Below, piece after piece: positions 15,186 to 23,789 of a stretch of DNA of 30,281 nt. The stretch comes from an uncultured Collinsella sp. Lineage in GTDB: Bacteria > Actinomycetota > Coriobacteriia > Coriobacteriales > Coriobacteriaceae. A program made the position numbers and the translations under genes. The stretch lies in contig URSO01000024.1 of assembly GCA_900550415.1 (NCBI GenBank), forward strand, positions 1 to 30,281, written 5' to 3'. Numbering within the stretch: the first letter of the stretch is position 1; the number at the start of each line of letters is the position of its first letter. Below the pieces are notes generated by a model. The model ran no database searches. It was given only the letters and a program-made list of their open reading frames with translations, and was not told the DNA's origin.

Positions 15186-17843
15186 ATGAGTGCTGACTAC
15201 CCGTCAATGACTACGGCCGAGATCCGCTCTAAGTTCCTCAACTTCTTTGAGGAGCGCGGTCTTAAGCTCTATCCTTCTTCGTCCCTCGTCCCCGACGACC
15301 CTTCGCTGCTGCTTGCCAACGCCGGTATGAACCAGTTTAAGGAGTACTACCAGGGCAAGAAGACCATGAAGGAGATCGGCGCGATCTCCTGCCAGAAGTG
15401 CGTCCGCACCAACGACATCGATTGCATCGGCGAAGACGGCCGTCACCTGTCCTTCTTTGAGATGCTCGGCGACTTCTCCTTTGGCGGCGTCTCCAAGCAG
15501 CAGGCCTGCGCTTGGGCCTTTGAGCTCATTACCAAGGAGTTCAAGCTGCCGCTCGATCGCCTGTACTTCACCGTCTTTACCGAGGACGACGAGACCCATG
15601 ACGTGTGGCGCTCCCTGGGCGTTGCCGAGGATCACATCTCCCGCCTGGGCGAGGACGACAACTTCTGGGCCGCTGGCCCCACCGGCCCCTGCGGTCCGTG
15701 CTCCGAGATCTACTTTGACATGGGCGAGGAGGTCGGCTGCGGCAGCCCCGACTGCAAGCCCGGCTGCGACTGCGACCGCTTCCTGGAGTTCTGGAATCTC
15801 GTCTTTACCCAGTACGACCGCCAGGAGGATGGCTCCATGCCGGAGCTGCCGCACCGCAACCTCGATACGGGCATGGGTCTGGAGCGCATGGCCGCCATCA
15901 TGCAGCACAAGACCGCTAACTACGACGGCGATCTGATGCAGCACCTCATCAAGCTGGGCGAGAAGATCAGCGGCAAGACCTATGACGCCGACGATTACTC
16001 CGGTGCTAGCCGCTCCCTGCGCATCATCGCAGATCACTCTCGTGCCGTCGACTTTATGATCTCGGACGGCATTCTCCCCGGTAACGAGGGTCGCGAGTAC
16101 GTCCTTCGCCGCCTGCTCCGCCGCGCCGTGTTCCACGGTCGCCTGCTGGGCATCGAGGGCGCCTTCCTGACCAAGTTTATTGACGAGGTCAACGCCCAGA
16201 TGGGCGAGGCCTATCCCGAGCTGCTCAAGAACGTCGCGCTCGTTAAGGGTATCGTCGCTTCCGAGGAGGAGCGTTTCTCCACGACGCTCGACAACGGCCG
16301 CGTCTACCTGGATGAGGCTCTGGCCGCGCTTGCCGAGGGTGCTGTCCTTCCGGGCGACGTCGCCTTTAAGCTGCATGACACCTTTGGTTTCCCCATTGAC
16401 CTGACCGTCGAGATTGCCGGCATCGCTGGCCACGACGTCGATATGGACGGCTTCACCGCTTGCATGGAGGACCAGAAGGCCCGCGCTCGCGCCAACGTCA
16501 AGGGCGATGCTTGGGGCAGCTTCAACGACGTGTGGGTCGAGCTTTCCGACAAGGTTGCCGCGACCGAGTTCAACGGCTATGACAACGATGTGATCGAGGG
16601 TGCCAAGGTTGTCGCCATCGTTCGCAACGGCGAGTCCGTCGAGTCTGCTTCCGTCGGTGAGGACGTCGAGGTCGTGCTCGACCGCACCCCGTTCTACGCC
16701 GAGATGGGTGGCCAGCAGGGCGATGCCGGTGAGCTTTCCGCCGAGGGCGTTGCGCTGACTGTTGCCGACACCAAGAACCACAATGGCCTGTATGCTCACG
16801 TCGCGCACGTTGCCGAGGGCACACTGACCGTCGGTGCTACCGTGACAGCCGCGCTCGACGCCGAGCGCCGTGGCTTCCTGCGCCGCAACCACACTGCCAC
16901 GCACCTGCTCGACGCCGCGCTTAAGCAGGTCCTGGGCGAGCATGTCTCCCAGGCTGGCTCGTTGGTGACGCCCGAGCACCTGCGCTTTGACTTCACGCAC
17001 TTCGAGGCCCTGTCCTCCGAGCAGCTCAAGGCTGTCGAGGACCTGGTCAACCAGCAGATCTTCGCTTCCAAACCGGTCGTGACCCGCGTCATGGGCATCG
17101 ACGAGGCCAAGGCCGCCGGTGCTGTCGCCCTCTTTGGCGAGAAGTACGGCGACGTCGTCCGCGTCGTCTCCGTGGGCGCCGAGGATCAGCCGTTCTCCCG
17201 TGAGCTCTGCGGCGGTACGCATGCCGCCAATACTGCCGAGATCGGCCTGTTCAAGATCATTTCCGAGTCCTCTACGGGCTCCAACGTCCGCCGTATCGAG
17301 GCCGTGACCTCCAAGGGCGCTCTCGACTACATGGCCGACCGCCTGGCGCTCGTTGACGCCGCTGCCGCTGCGCTCAAGTGCCGTGTTGACGAGGTTCCCG
17401 CCCGCGTGGAGAACCTGCAGGCCGAGCTGCGCGAGACGTCCAACAAGTTCAAGAAGGCACTCACCGGTGGCTCCTCCGACGCTATCTCTGGCGCCATCGA
17501 GGGCGCTGTCGAGCTGAACGGCTACAAGCTCGTCGTCGCTGAGCTTCAGGGTCTTGAGGCTGCTGACCTGCGCAATGTGTGGGATACCGTGCACCAGAAG
17601 GTTGCCGGCCCCGTCGCCTGCGTCGTTGCCAGCGTTACCGAGAAGGGCACCCCGGCCCTGCTCGCCGCCGGCTCCGATGACGCCGTGAAGGCCGGTTTCC
17701 ACGCCGGCAACGTGATCAAGCAGATCGCGAGCCTGGTCGATGGTCGCGGTGGCGGTCGTCCCAACATGGCCCAGGCCGGTGGCAAGAATGCTGCCGGTAT
17801 CGCCGATGCCCTCGCGGCCGCCAAGACCGCGCTCGGCGCCTAA
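15186..17843 (+). CDS. alaS: alanine--tRNA ligase
   Basis: A class II synthetase that charges tRNA-Ala, 885 residues. Catalytic motif 1 lies in QKCVRTNDIDCIGEDGRH (about 67-85), followed by FFEMLGDFSFG (about 88-98). A Cys-rich insertion, CGSPDCKPGCDCDRF, lies near 185. The editing site has RNHTATHLL (about 566) and CGGTHAANTAEIG (about 675). The DHHA1 glycine-rich end GGRGGGRPNMAQAGG is at about 855. The ATG at 15186 was chosen over the longer frame because GAGGAG lies 9 nt upstream and the promoter at 15112-15139 excludes earlier starts. Confidence 0.97.
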   Translation: MSADYPSMTTAEIRSKFLNFFEERGLKLYPSSSLVPDDPSLLLANAGMNQFKEYYQGKKTMKEIGAISCQKCVRTNDIDCIGEDGRHLSFFEMLGDFSFGGVSKQQACAWAFELITKEFKLPLDRLYFTVFTEDDETHDVWRSLGVAEDHISRLGEDDNFWAAGPTGPCGPCSEIYFDMGEEVGCGSPDCKPGCDCDRFLEFWNLVFTQYDRQEDGSMPELPHRNLDTGMGLERMAAIMQHKTANYDGDLMQHLIKLGEKISGKTYDADDYSGASRSLRIIADHSRAVDFMISDGILPGNEGREYVLRRLLRRAVFHGRLLGIEGAFLTKFIDEVNAQMGEAYPELLKNVALVKGIVASEEERFSTTLDNGRVYLDEALAALAEGAVLPGDVAFKLHDTFGFPIDLTVEIAGIAGHDVDMDGFTACMEDQKARARANVKGDAWGSFNDVWVELSDKVAATEFNGYDNDVIEGAKVVAIVRNGESVESASVGEDVEVVLDRTPFYAEMGGQQGDAGELSAEGVALTVADTKNHNGLYAHVAHVAEGTLTVGATVTAALDAERRGFLRRNHTATHLLDAALKQVLGEHVSQAGSLVTPEHLRFDFTHFEALSSEQLKAVEDLVNQQIFASKPVVTRVMGIDEAKAAGAVALFGEKYGDVVRVVSVGAEDQPFSRELCGGTHAANTAEIGLFKIISESSTGSNVRRIEAVTSKGALDYMADRLALVDAAAAALKCRVDEVPARVENLQAELRETSNKFKKALTGGSSDAISGAIEGAVELNGYKLVVAELQGLEAADLRNVWDTVHQKVAGPVACVVASVTEKGTPALLAAGSDDAVKAGFHAGNVIKQIASLVDGRGGGRPNMAQAGGKNAAGIADALAAAKTALGA

Positions 17844-17860
17844 GAACCTAAGTAGTCGCT

Positions 17861-18289
17861 GTGGTCGCGCTCGCACTGGACATAGGGGAGACCAGGATTG
17901 GCATTGCCGTCTCGAGCCGTGATGGCAAGATGGCGATGCCTGTCAAGGTGCTTCCGGCTGCCGAGGTCACTGGTATGGCAAAGACGTTTCGCTACCTGGT
18001 CGAGGACTATGAGCCCGATATCCTGGTAAGTGGACGTCCCTTGACCATGGCAGGTGAGCCCGGCCCCCAGGCCGAGCGCGTCGCCGCAGTGGCCCAAAAG
18101 ATTGCCGACGAGCTCGAACTTCCGCTGGAGTTTGAGGACGAGCGTCTGTCCTCGCAGGAGGCCAAGCGAATCCTGCGAGAGCAGGGACTCAACGAAAAGC
18201 AGATGAGGGGCAAGATTGACATGATCGCCGCCAGCCTGTTCTTGCAGACATGGCTCGATCGTAAAAACGAGGAGGTTTCGCATGCCTAA
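17861..18289 (+). CDS. ruvX: Holliday junction resolvase-like RuvX/YqgF nuclease
   Basis: A 142-residue RNase H-fold nuclease of the YqgF family, linked to pre-16S rRNA processing and branched DNA resolution. Motifs: ALDIGETRIGIAVS at the N-terminus (first catalytic Asp), FEDERLSSQEAKR (Glu) and KIDMIAASLFLQTWLD (last Asp). Starts with GTG; the ribosome-binding site is weak. It lies 17 nt after alaS and overlaps mltG by 8 nt, the common alaS-ruvX-mltG order. Confidence 0.93.
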   Translation: MVALALDIGETRIGIAVSSRDGKMAMPVKVLPAAEVTGMAKTFRYLVEDYEPDILVSGRPLTMAGEPGPQAERVAAVAQKIADELELPLEFEDERLSSQEAKRILREQGLNEKQMRGKIDMIAASLFLQTWLDRKNEEVSHA

Positions 18290-19637
18290 CGCTTCCGATC
18301 CGCGCCAGCAGAATCGTACACGGCAGCCTGCGCCGCGCCCTGCTCAGCCTGGCCAGCGCCCGGCGCAGCCGACGCAGCGTTCGGCTCAACCTGCTCAGCG
18401 TGCCGCTCAACAGCCCGCAGCTCGTCCCGCGCAGCCCGCTGGCGGCGCTCGTTTTAAGCAGCAGGCTCCTGCCCAGCGCACGCAGGGGCAGGCCCGGCAA
18501 TCACGCCCCCACGCACATCATGCTCATGGCTCGCACGGCGTTGCTCCGGCCACGCGCTCGAGCTATAACACGCATGCCCGCCGTGGCGTCCAAAAGAAAA
18601 GCTCTCCGGTGCCTATGATTATCGGTGGCGTCATCGCCGTGCTTGCGCTTGTCGCGATCGTTTTCTTTGTTGTGCCGGCCGTCAAGGGCTTCTTTGCCGG
18701 CGAGGATGCGAAAGTCGCTGCTGGCCAGCAAGTTACTATTACGATTCCCGATGGCGCCTCGGGTGATGCCATCGCTTCGATTCTCTCCGAGAACCATATC
18801 GTCGAAGACCCCAAGGATTATTACGCGGCGGTCAAAAAGCTCAATGCCGATATGTCGCTTAAGCCTGGCACCTACTCGTTTACCACGCTCATGGACGCGA
18901 CCAAGGTTGTTCAGCAGCTCATGGAAGGCCCCAATGCGGGCTCCGATGCACTGACTATCCCTGAGGGCCTGACGGTCGACCAGGTCGCCGATCGTGTGGC
19001 CGCGGCATACGACAGCATTTCTAAGGAAGATTTCCTTAACCAGGCCAAGGCGAGCAATTATGTGAATGATTACGCTTTCCTTAAAGACGCTGCAAACGAT
19101 TCACTCGAGGGCTTCCTATTCCCCAAGACCTATTCGTTGGGTAAGGACCCTTCTGCCGATGATGTGATTCGCGCCATGCTTGACCAGTTCAACACCGAGT
19201 ACAAGTCGCTTGACTTTGCGAGCTGCGAGGCCATGATCAAGGAGCGCTATGGCGTGGAGATGTCCGATTACGACATCGTCAACTTGGCCTCTATCGTTGA
19301 GCGCGAGGGACTCAACGCCGATCAACGTGCACACGTGGCCTCGGTCTTCTACAACCGCCTTGCCGGCAAGCTCGACGGTCTGCGCTATCTCAACAGCGAT
19401 GCGACCATGATGTATGTCACCGGTGGCGAGGTTACCGCCGACGACCTGCAGAGTGATAGCCCCTATAACACCTATAAGCACGAGGGTCTGCCACCCACGC
19501 CCATCTGCTCTCCGTCGCTCGAGGCACTCAAGGCCACGCTTGAGCCGACCGACTCCGATGACCTTTATTTCTACATTACGCAGGACGAGGAGTACTTCTC
19601 GCAAACCTACGAAGAGCATCAACAGTCTTGGAATTAG
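18282..19637 (+). CDS. mltG: endolytic murein transglycosylase MltG (YceG-like)
   Basis: A 451-residue membrane-bound lytic transglycosylase that cuts nascent glycan strands and so ends peptidoglycan chains. The first about 110 residues are a disordered cytoplasmic tail rich in Gln, Pro, Ala and Arg (QPAPRPAQPGQRPAQ). A membrane segment follows (about 112-132), then the LysM-like and YceG domains. The catalytic Glu is in ASIVEREG (about 347). The signature region NTYKHEGLPPTPICSPS is intact. The start overlaps the ruvX end. Confidence 0.93.
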   Translation: MPNASDPRQQNRTRQPAPRPAQPGQRPAQPTQRSAQPAQRAAQQPAARPAQPAGGARFKQQAPAQRTQGQARQSRPHAHHAHGSHGVAPATRSSYNTHARRGVQKKSSPVPMIIGGVIAVLALVAIVFFVVPAVKGFFAGEDAKVAAGQQVTITIPDGASGDAIASILSENHIVEDPKDYYAAVKKLNADMSLKPGTYSFTTLMDATKVVQQLMEGPNAGSDALTIPEGLTVDQVADRVAAAYDSISKEDFLNQAKASNYVNDYAFLKDAANDSLEGFLFPKTYSLGKDPSADDVIRAMLDQFNTEYKSLDFASCEAMIKERYGVEMSDYDIVNLASIVEREGLNADQRAHVASVFYNRLAGKLDGLRYLNSDATMMYVTGGEVTADDLQSDSPYNTYKHEGLPPTPICSPSLEALKATLEPTDSDDLYFYITQDEEYFSQTYEEHQQSWN

Positions 19638-19638
19638 C

Positions 19639-20136
19639 ATGAGGATATTTAGCCCCAAACGATACGTTGCCTCGGTTGATCGCATCGACCTTGATACCCT
19701 GTGGGCCGACGGCAAACGCGCCATTCTGCTCGATCGCGATAACACCCTGGTGCCGCGCGACACCGAGCAGGTTCCCGCCGCGGTTTCCGCTTGGCTCGAT
19801 ACCGCCCGCGCCAAAGGCTTTAAGCTGTGTATGGTGTCCAATAACTGGCATCGCGACCAGGTCATGGCATCGGCGCGCGAGCTGGGGCTCGAGGCTATCA
19901 GCCACGCCATGAAGCCCGCCCCGTTTGCCTTGAAGGCGGGTCTTAAGCGCCTTGGCGCCACGGCAGACGAGGCGGTGCTGATCGGCGATCAGCTGTACAC
20001 GGACGTGTGGAGCGGTAATTTTGCCGGCGTTGACACTATTCTGGTCAAGCCGCAGGCAACCCAGGACCTGTGGTACACGCAGATCTTCCGTATCTTTGAG
20101 CGCCGGGCCCTGCGCGACCTTCCCTGCGAGGAATAG
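19639..20136 (+). CDS. YqeG-family HAD IIIA phosphatase
   Basis: A 165-residue HAD phosphatase. Motif I is LLDRDNTLV (about residue 32; D-x-D nucleophile), motif II SNN, motif III Lys in HAMKPAPFAL and motif IV VLIGDQLYTD. YqeG members include phosphatidylglycerophosphate phosphatases of the Gep4/PgpP type, but the substrate here is not known. The ATG is 1 nt after the mltG stop; the longer open frame upstream lies inside mltG. Confidence 0.85.
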   Translation: MRIFSPKRYVASVDRIDLDTLWADGKRAILLDRDNTLVPRDTEQVPAAVSAWLDTARAKGFKLCMVSNNWHRDQVMASARELGLEAISHAMKPAPFALKAGLKRLGATADEAVLIGDQLYTDVWSGNFAGVDTILVKPQATQDLWYTQIFRIFERRALRDLPCEE

Positions 20137-20144
20137 GTCTCGCT

Positions 20145-20678
20145 ATGTCCCAGCACACCAAACACGGCTGCGACCATATCTTCTTTATTGGCTTTTTGGG
20201 CGCGGGCAAATCGACGCTCGCGCGTAACGTCGGCACCATGTTCAAGCGACGTTTTATCGACACCGACCGCCTGGTCGTGCGCCGTTGCGGCAAGTCGGTA
20301 ACCGAGATTTTTGAGACCGAGGGCGAGGATCGTTTTCGTGAGCTCGAGACCTCGGCGCTCCGTTCGCTCCAAAGCGAGCGCAGCCTGTTGGTTTCGTGCG
20401 GGGGCGGTATCGTCGAGACGCCGGTGAATATTGAGCTGATGCACGAAATGGGTACGTGCGTGTACCTCGAAGGCGACTTCGAGGATTCGATTCGCCAGAT
20501 TCGTCGGTCCGATACGCGCCCCGATTTCCGCTCGCCCGAGCATGCTGCGCGCCTGTTTGAGCATCGCCGTCCGCTGTATCGCCAGGCCGCCGATATTACC
20601 CTTGATATTCGCAACAAGTCCTTCGAGGACGTTTCCTACCTTTGTGCCGAGATGCTTTTGGAGCGTGGACTGCTATGA
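20145..20678 (+). CDS. aroK: shikimate kinase
   Basis: A 177-residue P-loop kinase that phosphorylates shikimate in the aromatic amino acid pathway. Walker A is GFLGAGKST; the shikimate-binding DTDRLVVRR, FRELE (Arg), CGGG and the C-terminal HRRPLYRQ residues are all retained. The ATG lies 8 nt after yqeG and its stop overlaps the aroB-like start. The domain is of ordinary length and appears active, unlike the next gene. Confidence 0.92.
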   Translation: MSQHTKHGCDHIFFIGFLGAGKSTLARNVGTMFKRRFIDTDRLVVRRCGKSVTEIFETEGEDRFRELETSALRSLQSERSLLVSCGGGIVETPVNIELMHEMGTCVYLEGDFEDSIRQIRRSDTRPDFRSPEHAARLFEHRRPLYRQAADITLDIRNKSFEDVSYLCAEMLLERGLL

Positions 20679-21784
20679 TTCGCCGTCAACTGATCAATTT
20701 CCAAAACCGCAGCGTCGATGTCCGTGTCGGATTGGGCGCGTTCGATGAGCTGCCGCGCATGTTTGCCTCGGTTGTGGGCAAGCCTAAGCGCGCGATGGTG
20801 GTTTGGAACGACGCCACATCCGAGCGTTTTGGCGAGGTCGTCGAGCATGCGCTGGTCGACGCCGGCTTTGCCGTGTCGCTGCTCGTCCTCGAGGTTTCGC
20901 CTGCCGGTGCTACGCTGGTCGATGCCGATACCGTCTTTGGCGCCCTGTCGGCTAATGGCATTACCTGTGACGATCTCGTTGTCGCTGTCGGCGACACGGC
21001 GACCTGCTCAGTCGTTTGCTGGTGTGCCAATCAGTGGTGCGGTCGCACCGAGTGCGCCTTGCTGCCGACGACGTTCGACGCCATGCTCACGGTCGCGACG
21101 ACCATGAAGCCGCTCGTCGCCTCGTCGGAGAATGCGCTTCCCGCTATCGCGTTTCGTCCCGAGCCGGGCTTGGTCGTGTGTGACCTCGACCTTGTTCGCG
21201 CGGCGGACCCCGAGGACCTTAAGCTCGGTTATGCGGTACTTGTTGGCACCATGCTTTCGAGCAGCAAGTCCCGCTGGAATCAGTTTACCGAGACCGTCCC
21301 CGAGATTCTCGCGGGCGAGGAGGTCGCGCTCGTCAATGCCGTTCAGTGGTCTCAGACTGCACGTAAGGACGTACTGATGGCCACGAACCCGAGCGCCCGT
21401 CATGCGCTCGATTTTGGCAAGACGGGGGAGCGTACCCTGCGCGCCTGCTTGGTCGATGCCGCGTCGCAGGTCCCTGTCTACCAGCTGCTGTCCGAGGGCA
21501 TGCGCTTTGAGGCGCGCCTAGCACATGATGCCTGTGACTTCGATATCGATTACGTCTTTGAGGTCGATGACTGCCTGGAGGACTTTGGTATCGAGGAGCT
21601 TGCCTTCGATCTGGAGCCTGCCTCATATATCGAGGAGTTCCGCAGGCAGCAGTTTGTCCGCTCGAACCGCAGCATGTTGCCGCTGCCCGCGGCGCTCGGC
21701 GCCATTCGTCTAACGAGCGTTGAGGACGAGGTTCTCGACCGCCATGCTCGCGCATACTTGGCTTCTCGCAAAGAACTTCTCTAG
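20675..21784 (+). CDS. AroB-like (3-dehydroquinate synthase family) protein with lost active-site residues
   Basis: A 369-residue protein with the layout of dehydroquinate synthase: N-terminal strand-rich region (FQNRSVDVRVGLGAFDELP), Rossmann-like NAD half and helical half. The usual motifs are altered. The GGG-V-G-D-NAD loop reads VAVGDTATCSVV, PTTLLAQVDASVGGKT reads PTTFDAMLTVATTMKPLV, the Glu metal ligand site (Y-A-E-v-i-K) reads LGYAVLVGTML, and the GHTFGHA-type site reads LDFGKTGERTL, so Glu, His and His appear missing. It starts at the ATG overlapping aroK (ATGA). No frame break is seen, which suggests a maintained but non-canonical function, or a non-catalytic partner of AroK. Confidence 0.6.
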   Translation: MIRRQLINFQNRSVDVRVGLGAFDELPRMFASVVGKPKRAMVVWNDATSERFGEVVEHALVDAGFAVSLLVLEVSPAGATLVDADTVFGALSANGITCDDLVVAVGDTATCSVVCWCANQWCGRTECALLPTTFDAMLTVATTMKPLVASSENALPAIAFRPEPGLVVCDLDLVRAADPEDLKLGYAVLVGTMLSSSKSRWNQFTETVPEILAGEEVALVNAVQWSQTARKDVLMATNPSARHALDFGKTGERTLRACLVDAASQVPVYQLLSEGMRFEARLAHDACDFDIDYVFEVDDCLEDFGIEELAFDLEPASYIEEFRRQQFVRSNRSMLPLPAALGAIRLTSVEDEVLDRHARAYLASRKELL

Positions 21785-21790
21785 GATTTA

Positions 21791-21819
21791 TTGACATACA
21801 TCGTCTTTCGTATCATGTT
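21791..21819 (+). promoter_or_regulatory. pepP promoter
   Basis: A consensus TTGACA (21791-21796) precedes a weak -10 region (TATCATGTT at 21812-21820, 15-17 nt spacing). It lies 98 nt before the pepP start, leaving a structured leader. Confidence 0.5.
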
Positions 21820-21825
21820 GAGGTG

Positions 21826-21880
21826 CGGGTTTCCAACCGGTTGCGAATCGCGCGCGATTCCGTCGTTCGGTTGAGACCCG
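21826..21880 (+). promoter_or_regulatory. structured 5' leader hairpin of pepP
   Basis: A perfect 16-base palindrome, GAATCGCGCGCGATTC (21845-21860), sits inside an outer pairing of CGGGT (21826-21830) and CAACCG (21834-21839) with CGGTTG (21868-21873) and ACCCG (21876-21880). It has no clean T run, so it looks more like a regulatory or stability structure than a terminator. Confidence 0.5.
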
Positions 21881-21916
21881 TTCCGTCTTTATAGAGACAA
21901 CAAGAAAGGAATCTGC

Positions 21917-23041
21917 ATGTCAGAGTTTGCTGCCGGTCCCGCCGGTCGTATCGAGCGTGTCCGTGCCCTGATGGTTGAGCGTGGCTACGACGCTATCGTG
22001 GTGCGCGACGAGGCCAACCTTCGTTGGCTTACGGGCGTCAAGGGCGTCTTCGATTACACCTTCGAGTTCCCGCATGCTGCGTTTATTACGGCCGACCAGT
22101 GCCTGTTCCATACCGACTCGCGCTATCTCAACAGCTTTGAGGAGAACACGCCCGCCGGCAGCCCCTGGGTTTACGACATGGACGAGGGCACCATCTCCGG
22201 TTGGGTCGCCGGCAAGATCGCGGCCAACAAGTGCCGCGTCTGCGCTGTCGAGGACGACATGCAGATCAACTTCTACCAGGGTATCCAGCGTGGCTTGGAG
22301 GATCGTTCCGTCGCCTGCATGTTGCCGCTGATGCATGACGACATCCGCAAGATGCGCGCCATCAAGGACGCCGAGGAGATCGAGCTCATGCGCCATGCGC
22401 AGTCGATCACCGACACCGCCTTCCAGCACATGCTCGGCTATATTAAGCCCGGTATGACCGAGAAGCAGGTTCGCAACGAGCTCGAGAACTTTATGTTCGC
22501 CAACGGCGCCGACAGCCTGGCCTTCGGCTCCATCGTGGCGAGCGGCCCCAACACCGCCAACCCGCATGCCGTCCCGAGCGACCGCGTGATCGAGAAGGGC
22601 GACTTCGTTCTCATGGATTATGGCGCGGGCTATTGCGACTACCGCTCCGACATGACTCGTACCGTCGTGATGGGCGAGCCCACGCAGGAGCAGCTCGACT
22701 TGTACGCGCTCGTGCGCCGTGCGCACGAGGAGTGCGTCGCCGCCATCCATCCGGGCGTCGAGGGCAACGACATTTTCAAGCTTTCCAAGAAGATCATTGG
22801 CGGCTATGGCGATTACTACAACCATGGTCTGGGCCACGGCGTGGGCATTGACATCCACGAGCTGCCCAACTTCAACCGCAGCAAGAATATCATCGAGGTC
22901 GGCTCGGTTATCACCATGGAGCCCGGCGTCTACCTGCCCGGCGTGGGCGGCGTGCGCCTGGAGGACTACGGCGTGGTCACCGAGAACGGCTACGAGCCCT
23001 TCACCAAGACGCCGCATGACCTTCACGTCATCGATTGCTAG
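21917..23041 (+). CDS. Xaa-Pro peptidase (M24 family aminopeptidase P / prolidase)
   Basis: A 374-residue metallopeptidase that removes residues before or after proline in peptides. The N-terminal creatinase-like domain is followed by the M24 pita-bread domain. The metal ligands are in DYGAGYCDYRSDMTRT (two Asp), NHGLGHGVGID (His), TMEPGVYLPG (Glu) and RLEDYGVV (Glu). The ATG has AAAGGA 8 nt upstream. It lies upstream of efp, with a terminator between. I do not decide between aminopeptidase P and prolidase. Confidence 0.9.
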   Translation: MSEFAAGPAGRIERVRALMVERGYDAIVVRDEANLRWLTGVKGVFDYTFEFPHAAFITADQCLFHTDSRYLNSFEENTPAGSPWVYDMDEGTISGWVAGKIAANKCRVCAVEDDMQINFYQGIQRGLEDRSVACMLPLMHDDIRKMRAIKDAEEIELMRHAQSITDTAFQHMLGYIKPGMTEKQVRNELENFMFANGADSLAFGSIVASGPNTANPHAVPSDRVIEKGDFVLMDYGAGYCDYRSDMTRTVVMGEPTQEQLDLYALVRRAHEECVAAIHPGVEGNDIFKLSKKIIGGYGDYYNHGLGHGVGIDIHELPNFNRSKNIIEVGSVITMEPGVYLPGVGGVRLEDYGVVTENGYEPFTKTPHDLHVIDC

Positions 23042-23063
23042 TCTACTTCGGTAGATAGTTTGG

Positions 23064-23107
23064 GGCGGGGCCTCCGGAGCAATTCGGACGCCCCGCGTTC
23101 TCTTTTT
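23064..23107 (+). terminator. intrinsic terminator of pepP
   Basis: GCGGGGCCTCCG (23065-23076) pairs with CGGACGCCCCGC (23085-23096) with one mismatch, followed by TTCTCTTTTT. A small TCTAC-TTCG-GTAGA hairpin precedes it at 23042-23055. Confidence 0.85.
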
Positions 23108-23138
23108 ATGCGCTCGCTGCAGGCGCCGTCTGCAAGTG

Positions 23139-23144
23139 TATAAT
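23139..23144 (+). promoter_or_regulatory. -10 element of efp
   Basis: A perfect TATAAT 58 nt before the efp start. The -35 region is poor (near 23116-23121). With the terminator just upstream, efp has its own transcript. Confidence 0.55.
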
Positions 23145-23201
23145 TTCGCTCGTATGTAATTTGGACGCTTGTGCGTTCTGCCCATAACAAGAAAGGTCGC
23201 T

Positions 23202-23765
23202 ATGCCTACCATTTCTACCGCCGACTTCAAGAACGGCCTCGGTCTCCGCATTAAGGACAAGGTCTACACCATCGTCGAGTTCCAGCATGTCAAGCCGGGC
23301 AAGGGCGGCGCGTTTGTGCGCTACAAGACCCGCGACATCAAGAGCGGCCGCGTCGTCGAGAACACCTGCAACGCCGGCACCAAGTTCGAGAGCGTCATGC
23401 TCACCACCCGTGAGTTCCAGTACCTCTACAACGATGGCACCGACTACATCTTCATGGACAACGAATCCTATGAGCAGGTTCCCGTTCCCGAGGACATGGT
23501 GGGCGAGAACTCCAAGTGGCTGCGCGAGAACGACATCTGCCAGCTGCTCTTCGCCGACGATGAGCTCATGGGCGTGACTCCGCCGATGTTCATCGAGACC
23601 ACCATCGTCCAGACCGACCCGGGCTTTAAGGGCGACACCGTCCAGGGTTCCACCAAGCCGGCCACGATCGACACCGGCGCTGTCATCCAGGTCCCCATGT
23701 ACCTCAACGAGGGTGAGGTCATCAAGGTTGACACCCGCGACGGCAAGTTCGTCTCCCGCGTCTAG
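23202..23765 (+). CDS. efp: translation elongation factor P
   Basis: A 187-residue protein that relieves ribosome stalling at polyproline stretches. Three beta domains of the family are present. The tip of domain I, HVKPGKGGAF, carries the key Lys34, with the B. subtilis-type PGKGGA loop. The C-terminal block ends in VDTRDGKFVSRV. The ATG at 23202 has GAAAGG 5 nt upstream; a longer open frame upstream is not supported. It follows a proline-specific peptidase gene, a common pairing in bacteria. Confidence 0.97.
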   Translation: MPTISTADFKNGLGLRIKDKVYTIVEFQHVKPGKGGAFVRYKTRDIKSGRVVENTCNAGTKFESVMLTTREFQYLYNDGTDYIFMDNESYEQVPVPEDMVGENSKWLRENDICQLLFADDELMGVTPPMFIETTIVQTDPGFKGDTVQGSTKPATIDTGAVIQVPMYLNEGEVIKVDTRDGKFVSRV

Positions 23766-23789
23766 CAACCAACTCTTCTAGGAGGACTC

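Noticed and set aside
15204..17876. An 890-codon minus-strand open frame across alaS
   Set aside because: Antisense shadow of alaS with no domain pattern or ribosome-binding site.
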